DNA of 48,021 nt, taken from positions 99,287 through 147,307 of the forward strand of contig PLKM01000039.1 in assembly GCA_003141095.1 (NCBI GenBank). The letters run 5' to 3'. This document shows positions 16,990 through 25,674 of this stretch, in pieces. Below the pieces are notes generated by a model. The model worked only from the letters and a program-made list of their open reading frames with translations. It had not been told where the DNA came from and did no database searches. Both the position numbers and the translations under genes were made by a program. The stretch comes from Acidimicrobiaceae bacterium. Lineage in GTDB: Bacteria > Actinomycetota > Acidimicrobiia > Acidimicrobiales > RAAP-2. Numbering within the stretch: the stretch's first letter is position 1; every line of letters begins with the position of its first letter.

Positions 16990-17652
16990 GTGCGCCACGG
17001 ACTTCGCGAGTACCCCGACAGTGACGCCTTGGCGAAGGCGGCGGCGTCCTACGTAGCCGAGCTCGCGCGCAACGTCGTCGAGATCTCGGGAACGTTCAGC
17101 TTCGCCGTGAGCGGCGGGCATACGCCGTGGGCGATGTTCGAAGAGCTCTCGAGGTCCGACGTGCCGTGGAAGAACGTCGTGATCTATCAAGTTGACGAAC
17201 GCGTGGCCCCGCCCGGTGACCCCGAGCGCAACCTGACCCGCTTACTCAAGAGCCTCGCCGGAGTCTGCGCGCTGATCAAACCAATGCCGGTCGACGAGGC
17301 CGATCTCGACGCCGCGGCCAAACGCTATGCCGCAGAACTGCCCGAGCACCTCGATCTCGTACACCTGGGCCTGGGTCCCGACGGCCATACTGCGTCGCTC
17401 GTGCCCGCAGACCCCATGCTCGACGTCGCCGATTCGTTGGTGGCGCTCACCGCGCCCTACGCGGGACTGCGCCGAATGACGCTGACCTATCGCGCGCTCG
17501 CCCGGGCGCACCAGCTTCTCTGGCTAGTGAGTGGGGACGACGTGAAGCGGCCGTTGTCGTTGCTCGTTGCTGGCGACGTCTCGATTACTGCGGGACGTGT
17601 GCAAGCGGAACATTCTCTCATCATGGCCGACCGCTCGGCACTCGGGTCATGA
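16990..17652 (+). CDS. pgl: 6-phosphogluconolactonase
   Basis: A 220-residue DevB/Pgl-type lactonase of the NagB fold that hydrolyses 6-phosphogluconolactone. FAVSGGHTPWAMFEEL, VDERVAPPGDPERNL and HLGLGPDGHTASLVP are the three family motifs in order. The GTG at 16990 is chosen since it follows the gnd stop and has GAGAGGA upstream; an in-frame GTG at 16963 would overlap gnd more. Its last four bases overlap rpiA (ATGA). Confidence 0.95.
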   Translation: MRHGLREYPDSDALAKAAASYVAELARNVVEISGTFSFAVSGGHTPWAMFEELSRSDVPWKNVVIYQVDERVAPPGDPERNLTRLLKSLAGVCALIKPMPVDEADLDAAAKRYAAELPEHLDLVHLGLGPDGHTASLVPADPMLDVADSLVALTAPYAGLRRMTLTYRALARAHQLLWLVSGDDVKRPLSLLVAGDVSITAGRVQAEHSLIMADRSALGS

Positions 17653-18299
17653 ACGTCGAGCGAGAAAAGCAGTTGGCGGCCATGGACGCTGCCACCTTGG
17701 TGCAAGACGGCATGCGCGTGGGACTGGGCACCGGCTCGACCGTGGCGTACCTCTTGAGCGCCCTCGCGCGACGTGACGTCAAGGCGGTCTATGTCGCCAC
17801 GTCACCCGAGACCGAAGCGCGGGCTCGATCACTCGGCGTCGCCACTCAACCTTTTGACACGCTCAATCAACTCGATCTCGCCATCGACGGCGCCGATCAG
17901 GTGTCCTCTGATGGTTGGCTCATCAAGGGCGGGGGTGGCGCGCACACTCGTGAGAAGGTTGTCGCCGCCTCCGCCACCCGTTTCGTCGTGATCGTTGACT
18001 CCACCAAGCTCGTCGCTGAACTTCGCGCGCCGGTGCCGTTGGAGCTCATGGCCTTCGGCCTCGCATCAACACTTTCGCGGATCGAGCCCACCGTGCTTCG
18101 TGACGCTCCTGCGAGCCCGGATGGAGGTGTCATCGCCGACTTCTTCGGCGACGTCCAGGAGTACGCGGCCCTCGCGAAGCGTCTATCGCAGACTCCCGGT
18201 GTCATCGAACACGGCCTCTTCAGCCCCGAGATGGTCAGCGAAGTGATCGTTGGAAGTGGCGACGGTGTTCGCCACCTCGTTAAGGGAGGTAGTAAGTGA
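17649..18299 (+). CDS. rpiA: Ribose-5-phosphate isomerase A
   Basis: A 216-residue isomerase that interconverts ribose-5- and ribulose-5-phosphate. GLGTGSTVAYLL near residue 24, IDGADQVSSDGWLIKGGGGAHTREKVVA in the middle (Asp, Glu and Lys of the active site) and DGGVIADFFG near 156 mark the RpiA family. It overlaps pgl by four bases upstream and zwf by four bases downstream, so the three genes are translationally coupled. Confidence 0.95.
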   Translation: MNVEREKQLAAMDAATLVQDGMRVGLGTGSTVAYLLSALARRDVKAVYVATSPETEARARSLGVATQPFDTLNQLDLAIDGADQVSSDGWLIKGGGGAHTREKVVAASATRFVVIVDSTKLVAELRAPVPLELMAFGLASTLSRIEPTVLRDAPASPDGGVIADFFGDVQEYAALAKRLSQTPGVIEHGLFSPEMVSEVIVGSGDGVRHLVKGGSK

Positions 18300-19741
18300 G
18301 TTCACGAGCGGCCGAGATGGAGTCCGAGATTCCCGACAACCACGTCATCGTGCTCTTTGGCGCGACGGGCGATCTCGCGCGCCGAAAGATCATCCCCGGA
18401 CTGTTCCACCTGGCCATGGCGGGCCTGCTCCCGGAGCGGTTCAGAATCATTGGTTCCGCGCCAACGGCGTTCGCCATGACCACCGACCAGTTCCGTACGT
18501 ACGCGAGGGACGCGGTCCGTCAGTTCGGAACGAACACTCCCGAAGGTGAGGTCTGGGACGAGTTCGAAGCTTCGCTCTCTTTCGCCGTCGCGGACCCTGA
18601 TGACTCCACCCAACTGCAAAGAGACGTCATCGACGCGGAGAAGTCCATCGGCGGCACTGTGCGACGACTCTTCCACCTCGCCGTGCCACCCGACGCCGTG
18701 CTTGCCATGGTCGAGATGCTCGGATCGAGCGGCCTGAATGAGAACTCGCGCGTCATCTGTGAAAAGCCCTTCGGCGTGGACCTCGCCTCGGCGAAGAAAT
18801 TGAACGGCGTGCTCACGGCGAATTTCGACGAAACCCAGATCTTTCGCATCGACCACTTCCTCGGCAAAGAGTCCATCGACAACATCCTCGCCTTGCGCTT
18901 TGCCAACAGGCTCTTCGAGCCTCTCTGGAACCGTGACCACGTCTGTTTCGTGCAGATCGACGTGCCCGAGACACTTTCGATTGAGGGTCGCGGCGCCTTC
19001 TATGAAGAGACCGGAGCCTTTCGCGACATGGTGGTGACCCACCTCTTTCAAGTGCTGGGCTTTCTCGCGATGGAGCAGCCCACCTCACTTGAGGCTCGAC
19101 CGCTCCGCGACGAAGTCCACAAGGTCTTCGAGACAATTCGTCCCATCGATCCCGCCCACGTCGTTCGCGGGCAGTACGACGGGTATCTCGAGGAACGCGG
19201 GGTCGCGCCAGACTCTCAGACCGAGACGTTTGTGGCACTTCGAGCCGAGGTGGAAAACACGCGATGGAAAGGTGTTCCTTTCTACCTGCGAACCGGAAAG
19301 TGTCTCGCCGAGAGCCGCCAAGTCATCACCATCGGATTCGATGAGCCGGTCATGAGGCTCTTTCCAATGAGCAAGAAAGCACCCGAGTGGCGGGGCAATA
19401 AGCTCGTCGTTGACTTCGCCGACCCCGGATCAATCCACGCGCACTTTCTCGCCAAAGAGCCCGGACCGAGAATGCACCTTGATTCAGCCGAAATGACGTT
19501 CCACTACAAGGACTCGTTCCAGGCCGCAAGCAATCTCGAGGCGTATGAACACCTCATTCTTGAAGCGATGCTCGGGAACCGTTCACTTTTCACTCGTTCC
19601 GACGGAATTGAGCAACTGTGGAAGGTCGCCGCACCCTTGCTCGAATCGCCACCACCGGTGGAACGGTACGCCAGAGGTTCGTGGGGGCCCGACTCGATCA
19701 GTCACCTGATCACGCCGCACAAGTGGTGTCTTCCCCAGTGA
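18296..19741 (+). CDS. zwf: Glucose-6-phosphate dehydrogenase
   Basis: A 481-residue NAD(P)-dependent dehydrogenase, the entry enzyme of the oxidative pentose phosphate pathway. It has the Rossmann motif LFGATGDLARRK, EKPFGVDL, the active-site signature RIDHFLGKE with the catalytic histidine, and PFYLRTGK. The GTG start overlaps the rpiA stop (GTGA). It is the last gene of the operon. The opcA partner found beside zwf in many actinobacteria is absent here, and no clear terminator follows. Confidence 0.96.
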   Translation: MSSRAAEMESEIPDNHVIVLFGATGDLARRKIIPGLFHLAMAGLLPERFRIIGSAPTAFAMTTDQFRTYARDAVRQFGTNTPEGEVWDEFEASLSFAVADPDDSTQLQRDVIDAEKSIGGTVRRLFHLAVPPDAVLAMVEMLGSSGLNENSRVICEKPFGVDLASAKKLNGVLTANFDETQIFRIDHFLGKESIDNILALRFANRLFEPLWNRDHVCFVQIDVPETLSIEGRGAFYEETGAFRDMVVTHLFQVLGFLAMEQPTSLEARPLRDEVHKVFETIRPIDPAHVVRGQYDGYLEERGVAPDSQTETFVALRAEVENTRWKGVPFYLRTGKCLAESRQVITIGFDEPVMRLFPMSKKAPEWRGNKLVVDFADPGSIHAHFLAKEPGPRMHLDSAEMTFHYKDSFQAASNLEAYEHLILEAMLGNRSLFTRSDGIEQLWKVAAPLLESPPPVERYARGSWGPDSISHLITPHKWCLPQ

Positions 19742-20234
19742 GGTCCCCCAAGATTCAACCGACACGTCGGCACTCATCAGTAGTGCCTGCACGGTCGGTG
19801 TCGCACGATTGGCCGCGGGCATTTACCGCCGGGCCATCCTGCGCACGGGTGGACGTGTCAAACTTCGCGAGTTGCCGACTCGTGCGCTTGGCGAACGATT
19901 GAGACATCCGTTCCAAGACTGCGAGGTCTTCTGGGGTTGCATCACTCCCCTAGCCCTGGCGACTTGAGCAGGCCCGCCAGTGACGCAGGAACTCTGGAGT
20001 GTTTCAAATAATCCATTTCGTGGAAATACGGTTGATCGTCCGACGGACCAGTCCGACTTTCAGACAACACCGACCACGGGCATCCCCTTCCCCACTCCAA
20101 AGTGCCGGGGCCGAGAATCGAGCGGTCCGCAGCACCGTCGCCGCCAAGAAATACGTCTGGTGAAGGAAAGGAAGAGTGAAACAAGCTGGAGACAACGGGG
20201 ACTTCAAATGCGCACCCCTTGCGAAACAGCGTCC
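19742..20234. other. 493-base non-coding stretch between convergent zwf and cis-prenyltransferase
   Basis: Several short frames are open on both strands, but none has a ribosome site, recognisable motif or natural composition. No strong terminator hairpin with a T-tract was found although the two flanking genes converge here. Confidence 0.4.
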
Positions 20235-21026
20235 TTACGCTCCGAAACGTCGCTCGCGACGCGTGAAGTCACGCAGGGCGCGCAGCAGGTCCACCTTGCG
20301 AAACGCCGGCCAGTAGGGATCAACGAAGGCAAACTCGGCGAAGGCTGACTGCCACAGTAGGAAGCCCGAGAGACGAGACTCGCCGCTCGTGCGAATCACG
20401 AGGTCAATATCGGGCAGATCAGCGGCGTAAAGGTTGCGGGCCAGACCTTCCGCGTCGATCGACTCCGCCAGGTCACTGGGTGCCACGCCCCCCGCTAAGA
20501 GGTCAGTGACCAGAGAACGGCACGCGTCGACGACCTCTTGTCGCCCCCCGTAACAAAGAGCGATATTGACGTCCATATGAGGTGTACTGACCAGTCCAAT
20601 CCGGTCGACCGCCTGCTTCGCCGCCAGCGCGAGTTCGGGGGGCAGAAGGTCAAGGCTCCCGCTCACGGATAACGAGAAGTGCAGGCGCTCCGCCAACTTC
20701 GGAAGCCGATTGAAGAGTTCGATTAACACTTCGAAGTAGGGATCCAACTCGTCGGCGGGGCGGCGCAGATTTTCCGTCGAGAGCACCCACGCGGTCACGG
20801 CCTTTATTCCGAGTTCCGCGCACCACGTGAGCAACTCTTCAAGTTTCGCCATGCCCGCTTCGTAGCTTGCGCGGTACTCGCCATCAGTGACCTCGCGAGC
20901 GAAGCGGCGATGCCCGTCCAGAATTACTCCGACGTGCCGGGGTAAGTTCTCGGCGGGCAGCGCGTTCGCCAGCCGGTGTTCGTAGTAACGATACACAGTG
21001 CGCCGAAGAGCCAAGGACCCCTCCAT
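20235..21026 (-). CDS. uppS: Isoprenyl (cis-prenyl) transferase, UppS / Z-FPP synthase type
   Basis: A 263-residue cis-prenyltransferase that condenses isopentenyl diphosphate onto an allylic diphosphate for polyprenyl carrier lipid. The short N-terminus (RRTVYRYYEHRL) then LPRHVGVILDGHRRFAR resembles the actinobacterial short-chain branch related to mycobacterial Rv1086. AVTAWVLSTENLRRP, LCYGGRQEVVDA, IDLVIRTSGESRLSGFLLWQSAFAEF and the final WPAF are present. The usual DGN-RRWA motif reads DGHRRFA here. The ATG at 21026 is preferred over a TTG at 21053. The exact chain length cannot be read from sequence. Confidence 0.93.
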   Translation of the reverse strand: MEGSLALRRTVYRYYEHRLANALPAENLPRHVGVILDGHRRFAREVTDGEYRASYEAGMAKLEELLTWCAELGIKAVTAWVLSTENLRRPADELDPYFEVLIELFNRLPKLAERLHFSLSVSGSLDLLPPELALAAKQAVDRIGLVSTPHMDVNIALCYGGRQEVVDACRSLVTDLLAGGVAPSDLAESIDAEGLARNLYAADLPDIDLVIRTSGESRLSGFLLWQSAFAEFAFVDPYWPAFRKVDLLRALRDFTRRERRFGA

Positions 21027-21438
21027 CGTGCGAGATTGTAACGGTACTAACAATCCTACCGCGCTCCCTCAGTCCCTTTCCTCAACGCCAACGAAATATG
21101 GATCAACGAATCGCCCGGGTTTGCAGATGTGACCTGACCTGCGTTTCAACCAGTTGACTAATGGAGCTCGACATTCTGGAATTCCTGCCCAGATACCGGA
21201 ATCGAGACTCGGGTGAACGGCCAGTGCGACAAGAGTCCTTGGCGAGCAATGGAACCTCATCGGCGCTCTAGTCTGATTCGGCAAAGGCTTCAAAGCTGTG
21301 GAGAAGTTGTGGTCACCTGTGCGAAAAAATAGTGACTTTCGGCACTAGAGCTCTGCGCGGATGCTTCCTATCGTCAATCTTGGGGTAGTGGCGCAACCTC
21401 AGGTGGAGTTCGCGCCTGCTCCAAAGAAATGAGGAGAG
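21027..21438. other. Divergent intergenic region uppS/hsp20
   Basis: No gene is seen in 412 bases. I looked for HspR (CTTGAGT-type) and CIRCE boxes ahead of hsp20 and found neither. The stretch is less GC-rich near 21300-21440, consistent with promoters, but no clear -35/-10 pair stands out. Confidence 0.4.
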
Positions 21439-21888
21439 ATGGTACTTTCCAAGACTTCAAATCAGGAAATTGACGTCCCTGTGTGGAGCAATCTGTCCTG
21501 GCCCTCATGGGCGTGGCTCGACGAGATGTTCCGCGACGGCGAATGGCGTCGGCCCTTCAAGGTTGAGGAGTGCAACGACGGTGATTCACTTGTAGTTCGC
21601 GCCGAGTTGCCAGGCGTAAACCCTGACGAGGATGTACGAATCGAGATCGTGGGCGACGAGTTGGTGATTAGTGCCGAGAAGTCGGAGTCGCACGAGAACA
21701 CTGGTCGCCACGTGCACCGCAGCGAGTTCCGCTACGGGTCACTGACCAGGAGTGTTTCGATTCCCAAGGGAGTCGACGAGTCAAAGATTGAGGCGACCTA
21801 CAAGGACGGGGTGCTCGAAGTTCGAATGCCGGTGCCGGCCGGATCTGCGGGCGAATCGAAGCACCGGATCGAGATCAAGCGCACCTGA
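21439..21888 (+). CDS. Hsp20 small heat-shock protein
   Basis: A 149-residue alpha-crystallin family holdase that keeps unfolded proteins soluble. Residues about 43-140 form the crystallin domain, with ECNDGDSLVVRAELPGVNPDEDV opening it and the closing signature YKDGVLEVRMPVP. The GSLTRSVSIPKGVDESKIEA segment is typical. The C-terminus ends in an IEIK motif, close to the I-x-I contact of the family. AGGAG lies ideally ahead of the ATG. It appears to be a single-gene unit. Confidence 0.95.
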   Translation: MVLSKTSNQEIDVPVWSNLSWPSWAWLDEMFRDGEWRRPFKVEECNDGDSLVVRAELPGVNPDEDVRIEIVGDELVISAEKSESHENTGRHVHRSEFRYGSLTRSVSIPKGVDESKIEATYKDGVLEVRMPVPAGSAGESKHRIEIKRT

Positions 21889-21990
21889 CTCGACGTCGTC
21901 GGTGGCGTTGCTGGCTAGACGGTTGAACGAAGCCGGGGAGGTTGTGATGGTTTTCGTATACTCGTGTCGTTGAATTTGGTCGCTTGAAAA

Positions 21991-22072
21991 CCCGTACAGA
22001 GAACGGGGGCCCTACTCCTGAGATGAGGGAGAAGTAGGGGGGCGTCATCAATTGCCTCAAACATCATGAGGC
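21991..22072 (+). repeat. Three tandem hairpins downstream of hsp20
   Basis: CCCGT (21991-21995) pairs with ACGGG (22003-22007). CCCTACT (22010-22016) pairs with AGTAGGG (22033-22039). GCCTCA (22054-22059) pairs with TGAGGC (22067-22072). They follow each other almost without gaps, like the helices of a folded RNA. I could not match them to a known riboswitch class. Confidence 0.5.
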
Positions 22073-22608
22073 GAACTAGAGGCATTTCGGTGCGGTTTTC
22101 ATCATGAAGAAGATGAAATCAGAGCTTGACGAGGTTGAGAGCCCGTCTCTGGTGGATGGGTTGCTTGCGCAGTCGATCCTCGTGGAAGATGAGCCCATGG
22201 AACAGGCACACGTCGATGATGGGCAGTTGCGCGAAGAACCGCGCGTTCATTTCGCCATAACCGAAGCTCTGGCTAGACGCCACGAGCACCGATGGAGTTC
22301 TCACCAGCAAGGTTCGGCCAACGCTGACAGGGTGTCGACAATCGTGAGCCCTGCGCGAAAAAGTCAAGTAGTCCAACCGTGAGGGCTGAATCGTCGCATC
22401 TAATGCATTTCCCGGCTTCCAACGTCCACTCCGAAGTCATTGGCCCCGTTCGTACCAGCGTCGCCGCGAACGTTCGTATTTCGCGCGAAACCCTAGTGCG
22501 ATGTCTGTCAGTCGAACGCAATCGTTATCAATACGTGAGGGCCAACTGCCAAGTTGAGAAAAATCAACCACCGTGGCCGTTATCGACGGCGGCCCGTCGA
22601 CGATTCAA
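22073..22608. other. Gene-poor stretch without a convincing gene
   Basis: Two ORFs of 85-92 codons overlap on opposite strands at 22104-22382, neither with a good ribosome site or natural-looking composition; I do not call either. Nothing else is recognised up to the SHOCT gene. Confidence 0.4.
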
Positions 22609-22950
22609 CTACGAATTTTCTTTGATCACCTGACGTCGACGCTGGTAATCTTCTTCGTCAATCTCGCCACTCGCAAAACGCTTATCGAGAATCCTCATGG
22701 GATCAATCCGGTGGCGTCCAGGCCCGTGTCCATGGCGGGGAGCACCCCCGTTGTCGCAGCCACAGCCATGCCCGTTGCGGTGCTCGTGCTGCTCACCGCA
22801 TTGACAACCGCAATTCCGATGATGCCTGTCTGAGCGTCGACGGTGCTTCACGCATGCGCTTAAGCCAACGAGCGCCCCAAAGAATGCAATCGCCGGAACG
22901 ACGATTGAAAGCGCGGCGTATCCCTGTTCTTCGGATTTTTTACAGCCCAT
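22609..22950 (-). CDS. Small membrane protein with Cys/His-rich linker and SHOCT domain
   Basis: A 113-residue protein in three parts. Residues about 10-35 form one membrane helix (ALSIVVPAIAFFGALVGLSA). Residues 36-80 are rich in His, Cys, Gly and Arg, with cysteines 47, 49, 51, 63 and 65 and about ten histidines, which suggests metal binding. Residues 83-111 are a SHOCT (short C-terminal) domain: DPMRILDKRFASGEIDEEDY. SHOCT domains are usually oligomerisation or targeting modules. AAGGAAGG precedes the ATG. It lies about 1.1 kb downstream of a DtxR/FTR1 iron operon on the same strand. Its function is unknown. Confidence 0.8.
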   Translation of the reverse strand: MGCKKSEEQGYAALSIVVPAIAFFGALVGLSACVKHRRRSDRHHRNCGCQCGEQHEHRNGHGCGCDNGGAPRHGHGPGRHRIDPMRILDKRFASGEIDEEDYQRRRQVIKENS

Positions 22951-23113
22951 GTCAAACCTTCCTTCACGTTGTTGAACCTGACCATATTCTGGTGGCTTCG
23001 CAATTTTTCAGTCAGGGGCGAAAGTCATCAAATCGTCCGTTTGGGACCACTACGGCCTGACCAATATGCCCCGATAGGCATAACGGCTGATAAACCCGCG
23101 ACGCAGTTGCCGA

Positions 23114-23419
23114 TCATTCATGCACGTGATGCTGGAGCGACCGTGAGGCGTCAACCATGAGTCGAGCGTTACGTTCAAGCAGAAGTGCCGAGAGGCCCAT
23201 CACGCCGACCCCGACCAGCCCCAACAGAATCGACTGCGTGAAAAAAGCGAGCGTAATCATGAGCCCAACGATGAAGCCCGCAGCGCCCCACCACGTACGT
23301 TGCCGGGCCAGCGCGGAAACATTGCTTTTGTCGACACTCTTGGCGAACCGAGGATCTTGTTTGTAAAGCGACTCTTCTAACTCGGTAATGATCTTCTGCT
23401 CATGCTCCGATAGTGGCAT
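23114..23419 (-). CDS. DUF3040 two-helix membrane protein
   Basis: A 101-residue protein beginning MPLSEHEQKIITELEESLYKQ, the signature of the actinobacterial DUF3040 family, followed by DPRFAKSV. Two membrane helices follow (about residues 44-62 and 64-82). The ATG at 23419 is chosen because the family N-terminus starts there and GGGGGACGAG lies just upstream; the frame is open 24 codons further without resemblance. The function of the family is unknown. It is a useful marker for Actinomycetota. Confidence 0.88.
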   Translation of the reverse strand: MPLSEHEQKIITELEESLYKQDPRFAKSVDKSNVSALARQRTWWGAAGFIVGLMITLAFFTQSILLGLVGVGVMGLSALLLERNARLMVDASRSLQHHVHE

Positions 23420-23598
23420 CTCGTCCCCCAAACCATTTTCACTGGAGTAGCCACCACCCCGTCCCGGGTTAATGGCACCACTCCCCACCACCAGAATACG
23501 GATCGCCTACTCGCACAGGTAGTGACAAAAGTCAACTATTTGTTGAACGGTTGACCACAACCTGCCACGGCTCGCTACCTTCCGTGGTTCGGCCGTGA

Positions 23599-23853
23599 CT
23601 AGCTTGTTCGAGATCGTGCGACAGCCAAATCTCCCGCTAAAGTCCCCGCTGAATTCGTAGAGGGGAAATCATTGAGTGCACCACCCCCAACCACGAGCAC
23701 CGGGCCGTAGGCGGTCGAAGCCAACGGGGACAACTCCGACCCTCGGAGAGGCGCCGACTTGGAGGACGCCAACAGTGAGGGTACCAGCAAATTGGCGCCT
23801 AGTCCCACCGCCACAACTGACACCAACACCCGTCGCGCCCTCGCAGATCGCAA
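23599..23853 (-). CDS. Small predicted secreted protein, possibly truncated
   Basis: An 84-residue ORF with a basic N-terminus (RSARARR) and a hydrophobic core (VLVSVVAVGLGANLLVPSLLA) that looks like a Sec signal peptide. Only about 50 residues follow, including YGPVLVVGGGALNDF, which might be the opening of a larger secreted domain cut short by a stop. The TTG start is supported by a strong AGGAGAGGAAAG upstream. I do not recognise a family. It may be a small exported protein or the front of a decayed gene. Confidence 0.45.
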   Translation of the reverse strand: MRSARARRVLVSVVAVGLGANLLVPSLLASSKSAPLRGSELSPLASTAYGPVLVVGGGALNDFPSTNSAGTLAGDLAVARSRTS

Positions 23854-24017
23854 GAACTTTCCTCTCCTACGTAGTTTGAAGGTTGAACGATTCGGTGGGC
23901 GTCACGATCGAGGTAATCCAGGGAGCACGAATCTGCAACCCACCTCCGCGAATCGATATCGAGACCCCCTGACCGTGCATCCGTGAAGCACCAACTCCAG
24001 CTCGGTATAACCCCGGC

Positions 24018-24689
24018 TCACGCTGCAACTTCAACCCAAATGAGTTGAGCGGCCTCTATCGAAAGCGCAATCGGCTCATCCGCGATCATGACGGCGACGT
24101 CATGAGACCCCAACTTTGATTCAGTCACCCGAACTTCGCTGCCTTCCCCGATCGCGTGTTCGGCGAGCATCAGGAGAAGATCCCGAGCTTCGTGCTCGGC
24201 AACCTCGGAGATTCGTCGAACAGTCGCGAGCGTGTCGGCCTTCAAGTCCGCGAGAGCAATCAACTTCCCGTAAGGTGCTTCGCGTCCTGGGATCGGATTG
24301 CCGTGTGGGCAGGTCAGCGGTCGATTCAGCGAGGCGTCAATTCGATCAATCAAGAAATCTGAGATCGCCGAAGACAGCCGATCGGCTTCATCGTCCGCGG
24401 TGGCCCAGTCAAGGCCGAGCACATCGGTCAGCCAGCGCTCGAGAATACGGTGATGGCGAACCAGGTTCGACGCCGTCTTGAGCCCAGTGGGAGTAAGTAG
24501 AACGCTTCGGTCCTTCTTGATTCTTATCCAACCGTCGCGTTCGAGGCGTCGCAGTGCCTCTGTGACCGTCGGTGGGCTCACCGATAACCACGTTGCGAGT
24601 CGACCGGGTCGGACGATCACACCCTCCGAGGCGATGTAAAAGATTGCCTCCAAGTACCTGTCAACTGTTGCGGAGTTGTTGCTCGACAC
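24018..24689 (-). CDS. DtxR-family metal-dependent transcriptional repressor
   Basis: A 223-residue regulator of the DtxR/IdeR/MntR family. Residues 1-65 are the winged helix (VDRYLEAIFYIA at the start, PPTVTEALRRLERDGWI as recognition part). Residues about 66-140 are the dimerisation/metal domain (LVRHHRILERWLTDVLGLDW, then DEADRLSSAIS and LTCPHGNPIPG). The C-terminal part (about 150-223) resembles an SH3/FeoA-like domain. The GTG start directly follows the FTR1 stop with GGGAGG upstream, so it is translated with the iron permease and probably represses it in an iron-dependent way through the box at 25639-25657. Confidence 0.92.
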   Translation of the reverse strand: MSSNNSATVDRYLEAIFYIASEGVIVRPGRLATWLSVSPPTVTEALRRLERDGWIRIKKDRSVLLTPTGLKTASNLVRHHRILERWLTDVLGLDWATADDEADRLSSAISDFLIDRIDASLNRPLTCPHGNPIPGREAPYGKLIALADLKADTLATVRRISEVAEHEARDLLLMLAEHAIGEGSEVRVTESKLGSHDVAVMIADEPIALSIEAAQLIWVEVAA

Positions 24690-25604
24690 TTATGCCTCCC
24701 GAGATGATGAGGCCCGCGTGACGCTGGAAGTTCTGGGCGCCGCAGGAGTGCTTATCCCCAACGTTGGGCGTACGCCGTTCTTCCGTCCGATTCGCATGAA
24801 GAATGCGGTACTCGTGACGACATAGGCCAGCCAGACGATTACTTGCAGCAGCGTCGGATGATCGGCGTAGCCCAGGAGCGAATGCAGGACGTCACCGAAA
24901 CTCGACGCCTCGGACACCACGGCCGATGAGTTCCAGAGCACGTGTTGGCCGAATGGCAACCAACGAAGTTGTTGCAGGTTTTCGACTGCGTCGGAAAGCA
25001 GTCCGGCCGCGAAGACCATGAGGACAGTGCCGAGCACTCTGAAGAATCGACGCATATTCAGTTTGGCGCCCAATTTATAGATGGCAAAGGCAATGACGAG
25101 CGCCACCGCCACGCCGAGACCAGCCCCCAGCAACAAGAGATTCCCGTGTATGGGCGTCGCCGCTTGCTTCGAACTGGCGAAGACAATGGCCAGTGTGAAG
25201 ACCATTGTCTCAAGTCCCTCGCGACCAACTGCCTGAAAGGCGAGAAGTCCCAGTCCCCACCGGGTTCCTCTCGAAAGTGCAAGATCGCTCCGGCGCTCCA
25301 ACTCCTTGGCCAAACCCTTCGCGTGTCGTTGCATCCAAAAGGTCATGTAGGTCAAAACAACCGCGGCGAGAACGTACGTTGCGGTCTCGAAATATGTCTG
25401 AACGTTGGATCCCTCGTACTGCTTAATAAGAAAGAACGCCGCGACACCTCCGCCAAGCACGAGGACCAGTGCAGCAGCCACGCCCCAATAGACGTCACGA
25501 AAATGTTGACGTTGACCGATTCGCTGCAGATACGAGAGAAGAATCGCGATGATCATCGAGGCTTCAATGCCTTCTCGAAGAAAAATAACGAACGTCGGTA
25601 TCAC
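24690..25604 (-). CDS. FTR1-family iron permease
   Basis: A 304-residue membrane protein with about seven helices of the FTR1/EfeU family, which imports ferric iron or acts with a ferroxidase. The paired iron-binding motifs are present: REGIEAS at residue 10 and REGLET near residue 128. The second repeat FQAVGREGLETMVFTLAIVF is well kept. No efeO or efeB adjoins it, so it may work alone or with partners elsewhere. The C-terminus has a short polar tail (about residues 280-304). Its stop touches the start of the DtxR-type regulator. Confidence 0.94.
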   Translation of the reverse strand: MIPTFVIFLREGIEASMIIAILLSYLQRIGQRQHFRDVYWGVAAALVLVLGGGVAAFFLIKQYEGSNVQTYFETATYVLAAVVLTYMTFWMQRHAKGLAKELERRSDLALSRGTRWGLGLLAFQAVGREGLETMVFTLAIVFASSKQAATPIHGNLLLLGAGLGVAVALVIAFAIYKLGAKLNMRRFFRVLGTVLMVFAAGLLSDAVENLQQLRWLPFGQHVLWNSSAVVSEASSFGDVLHSLLGYADHPTLLQVIVWLAYVVTSTAFFMRIGRKNGVRPTLGISTPAAPRTSSVTRASSSREA

Positions 25605-25638
25605 TTCATTACCGTTCCACGGAAGCGAATTCCCTCAT

Positions 25639-25674
25639 TTCACTTAGGCTAACCGAAGTCTCTTCAGGTATCAA
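25639..25674 (-). promoter_or_regulatory. IdeR/DtxR-like operator over the FTR1 promoter
   Basis: The 19-base site 25639-25657 contains TTAGGCTAACC (25644-25654), the exact core of the DtxR/IdeR iron box; 15 of 19 positions fit the TTAGGTTAGGCTAACCTAA consensus. On the minus strand a TTGATA (25669-25674) lies 17 bases before TAGCCT (25646-25651), a plausible -35/-10 pair, and the box covers the -10. It sits about 35 bases upstream of the FTR1 start. Confidence 0.8.

Noticed and set aside
21294..21438. Search for HspR or CIRCE elements ahead of hsp20
   Set aside because: Neither CTTGAGT-type nor TTAGCACTC-type inverted repeats are present.
21991..22072. Assignment of the tandem hairpins to a known riboswitch
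   Set aside because: I compared remembered core motifs of fluoride, magnesium, SAM, glycine and manganese riboswitches; none fits.
22104..22382. 92-codon plus-strand ORF and 85-codon minus-strand ORF overlapping it
   Set aside because: No ribosome site, no motif and unnatural composition in both; the start of the plus ORF follows hairpins but nothing else supports it.
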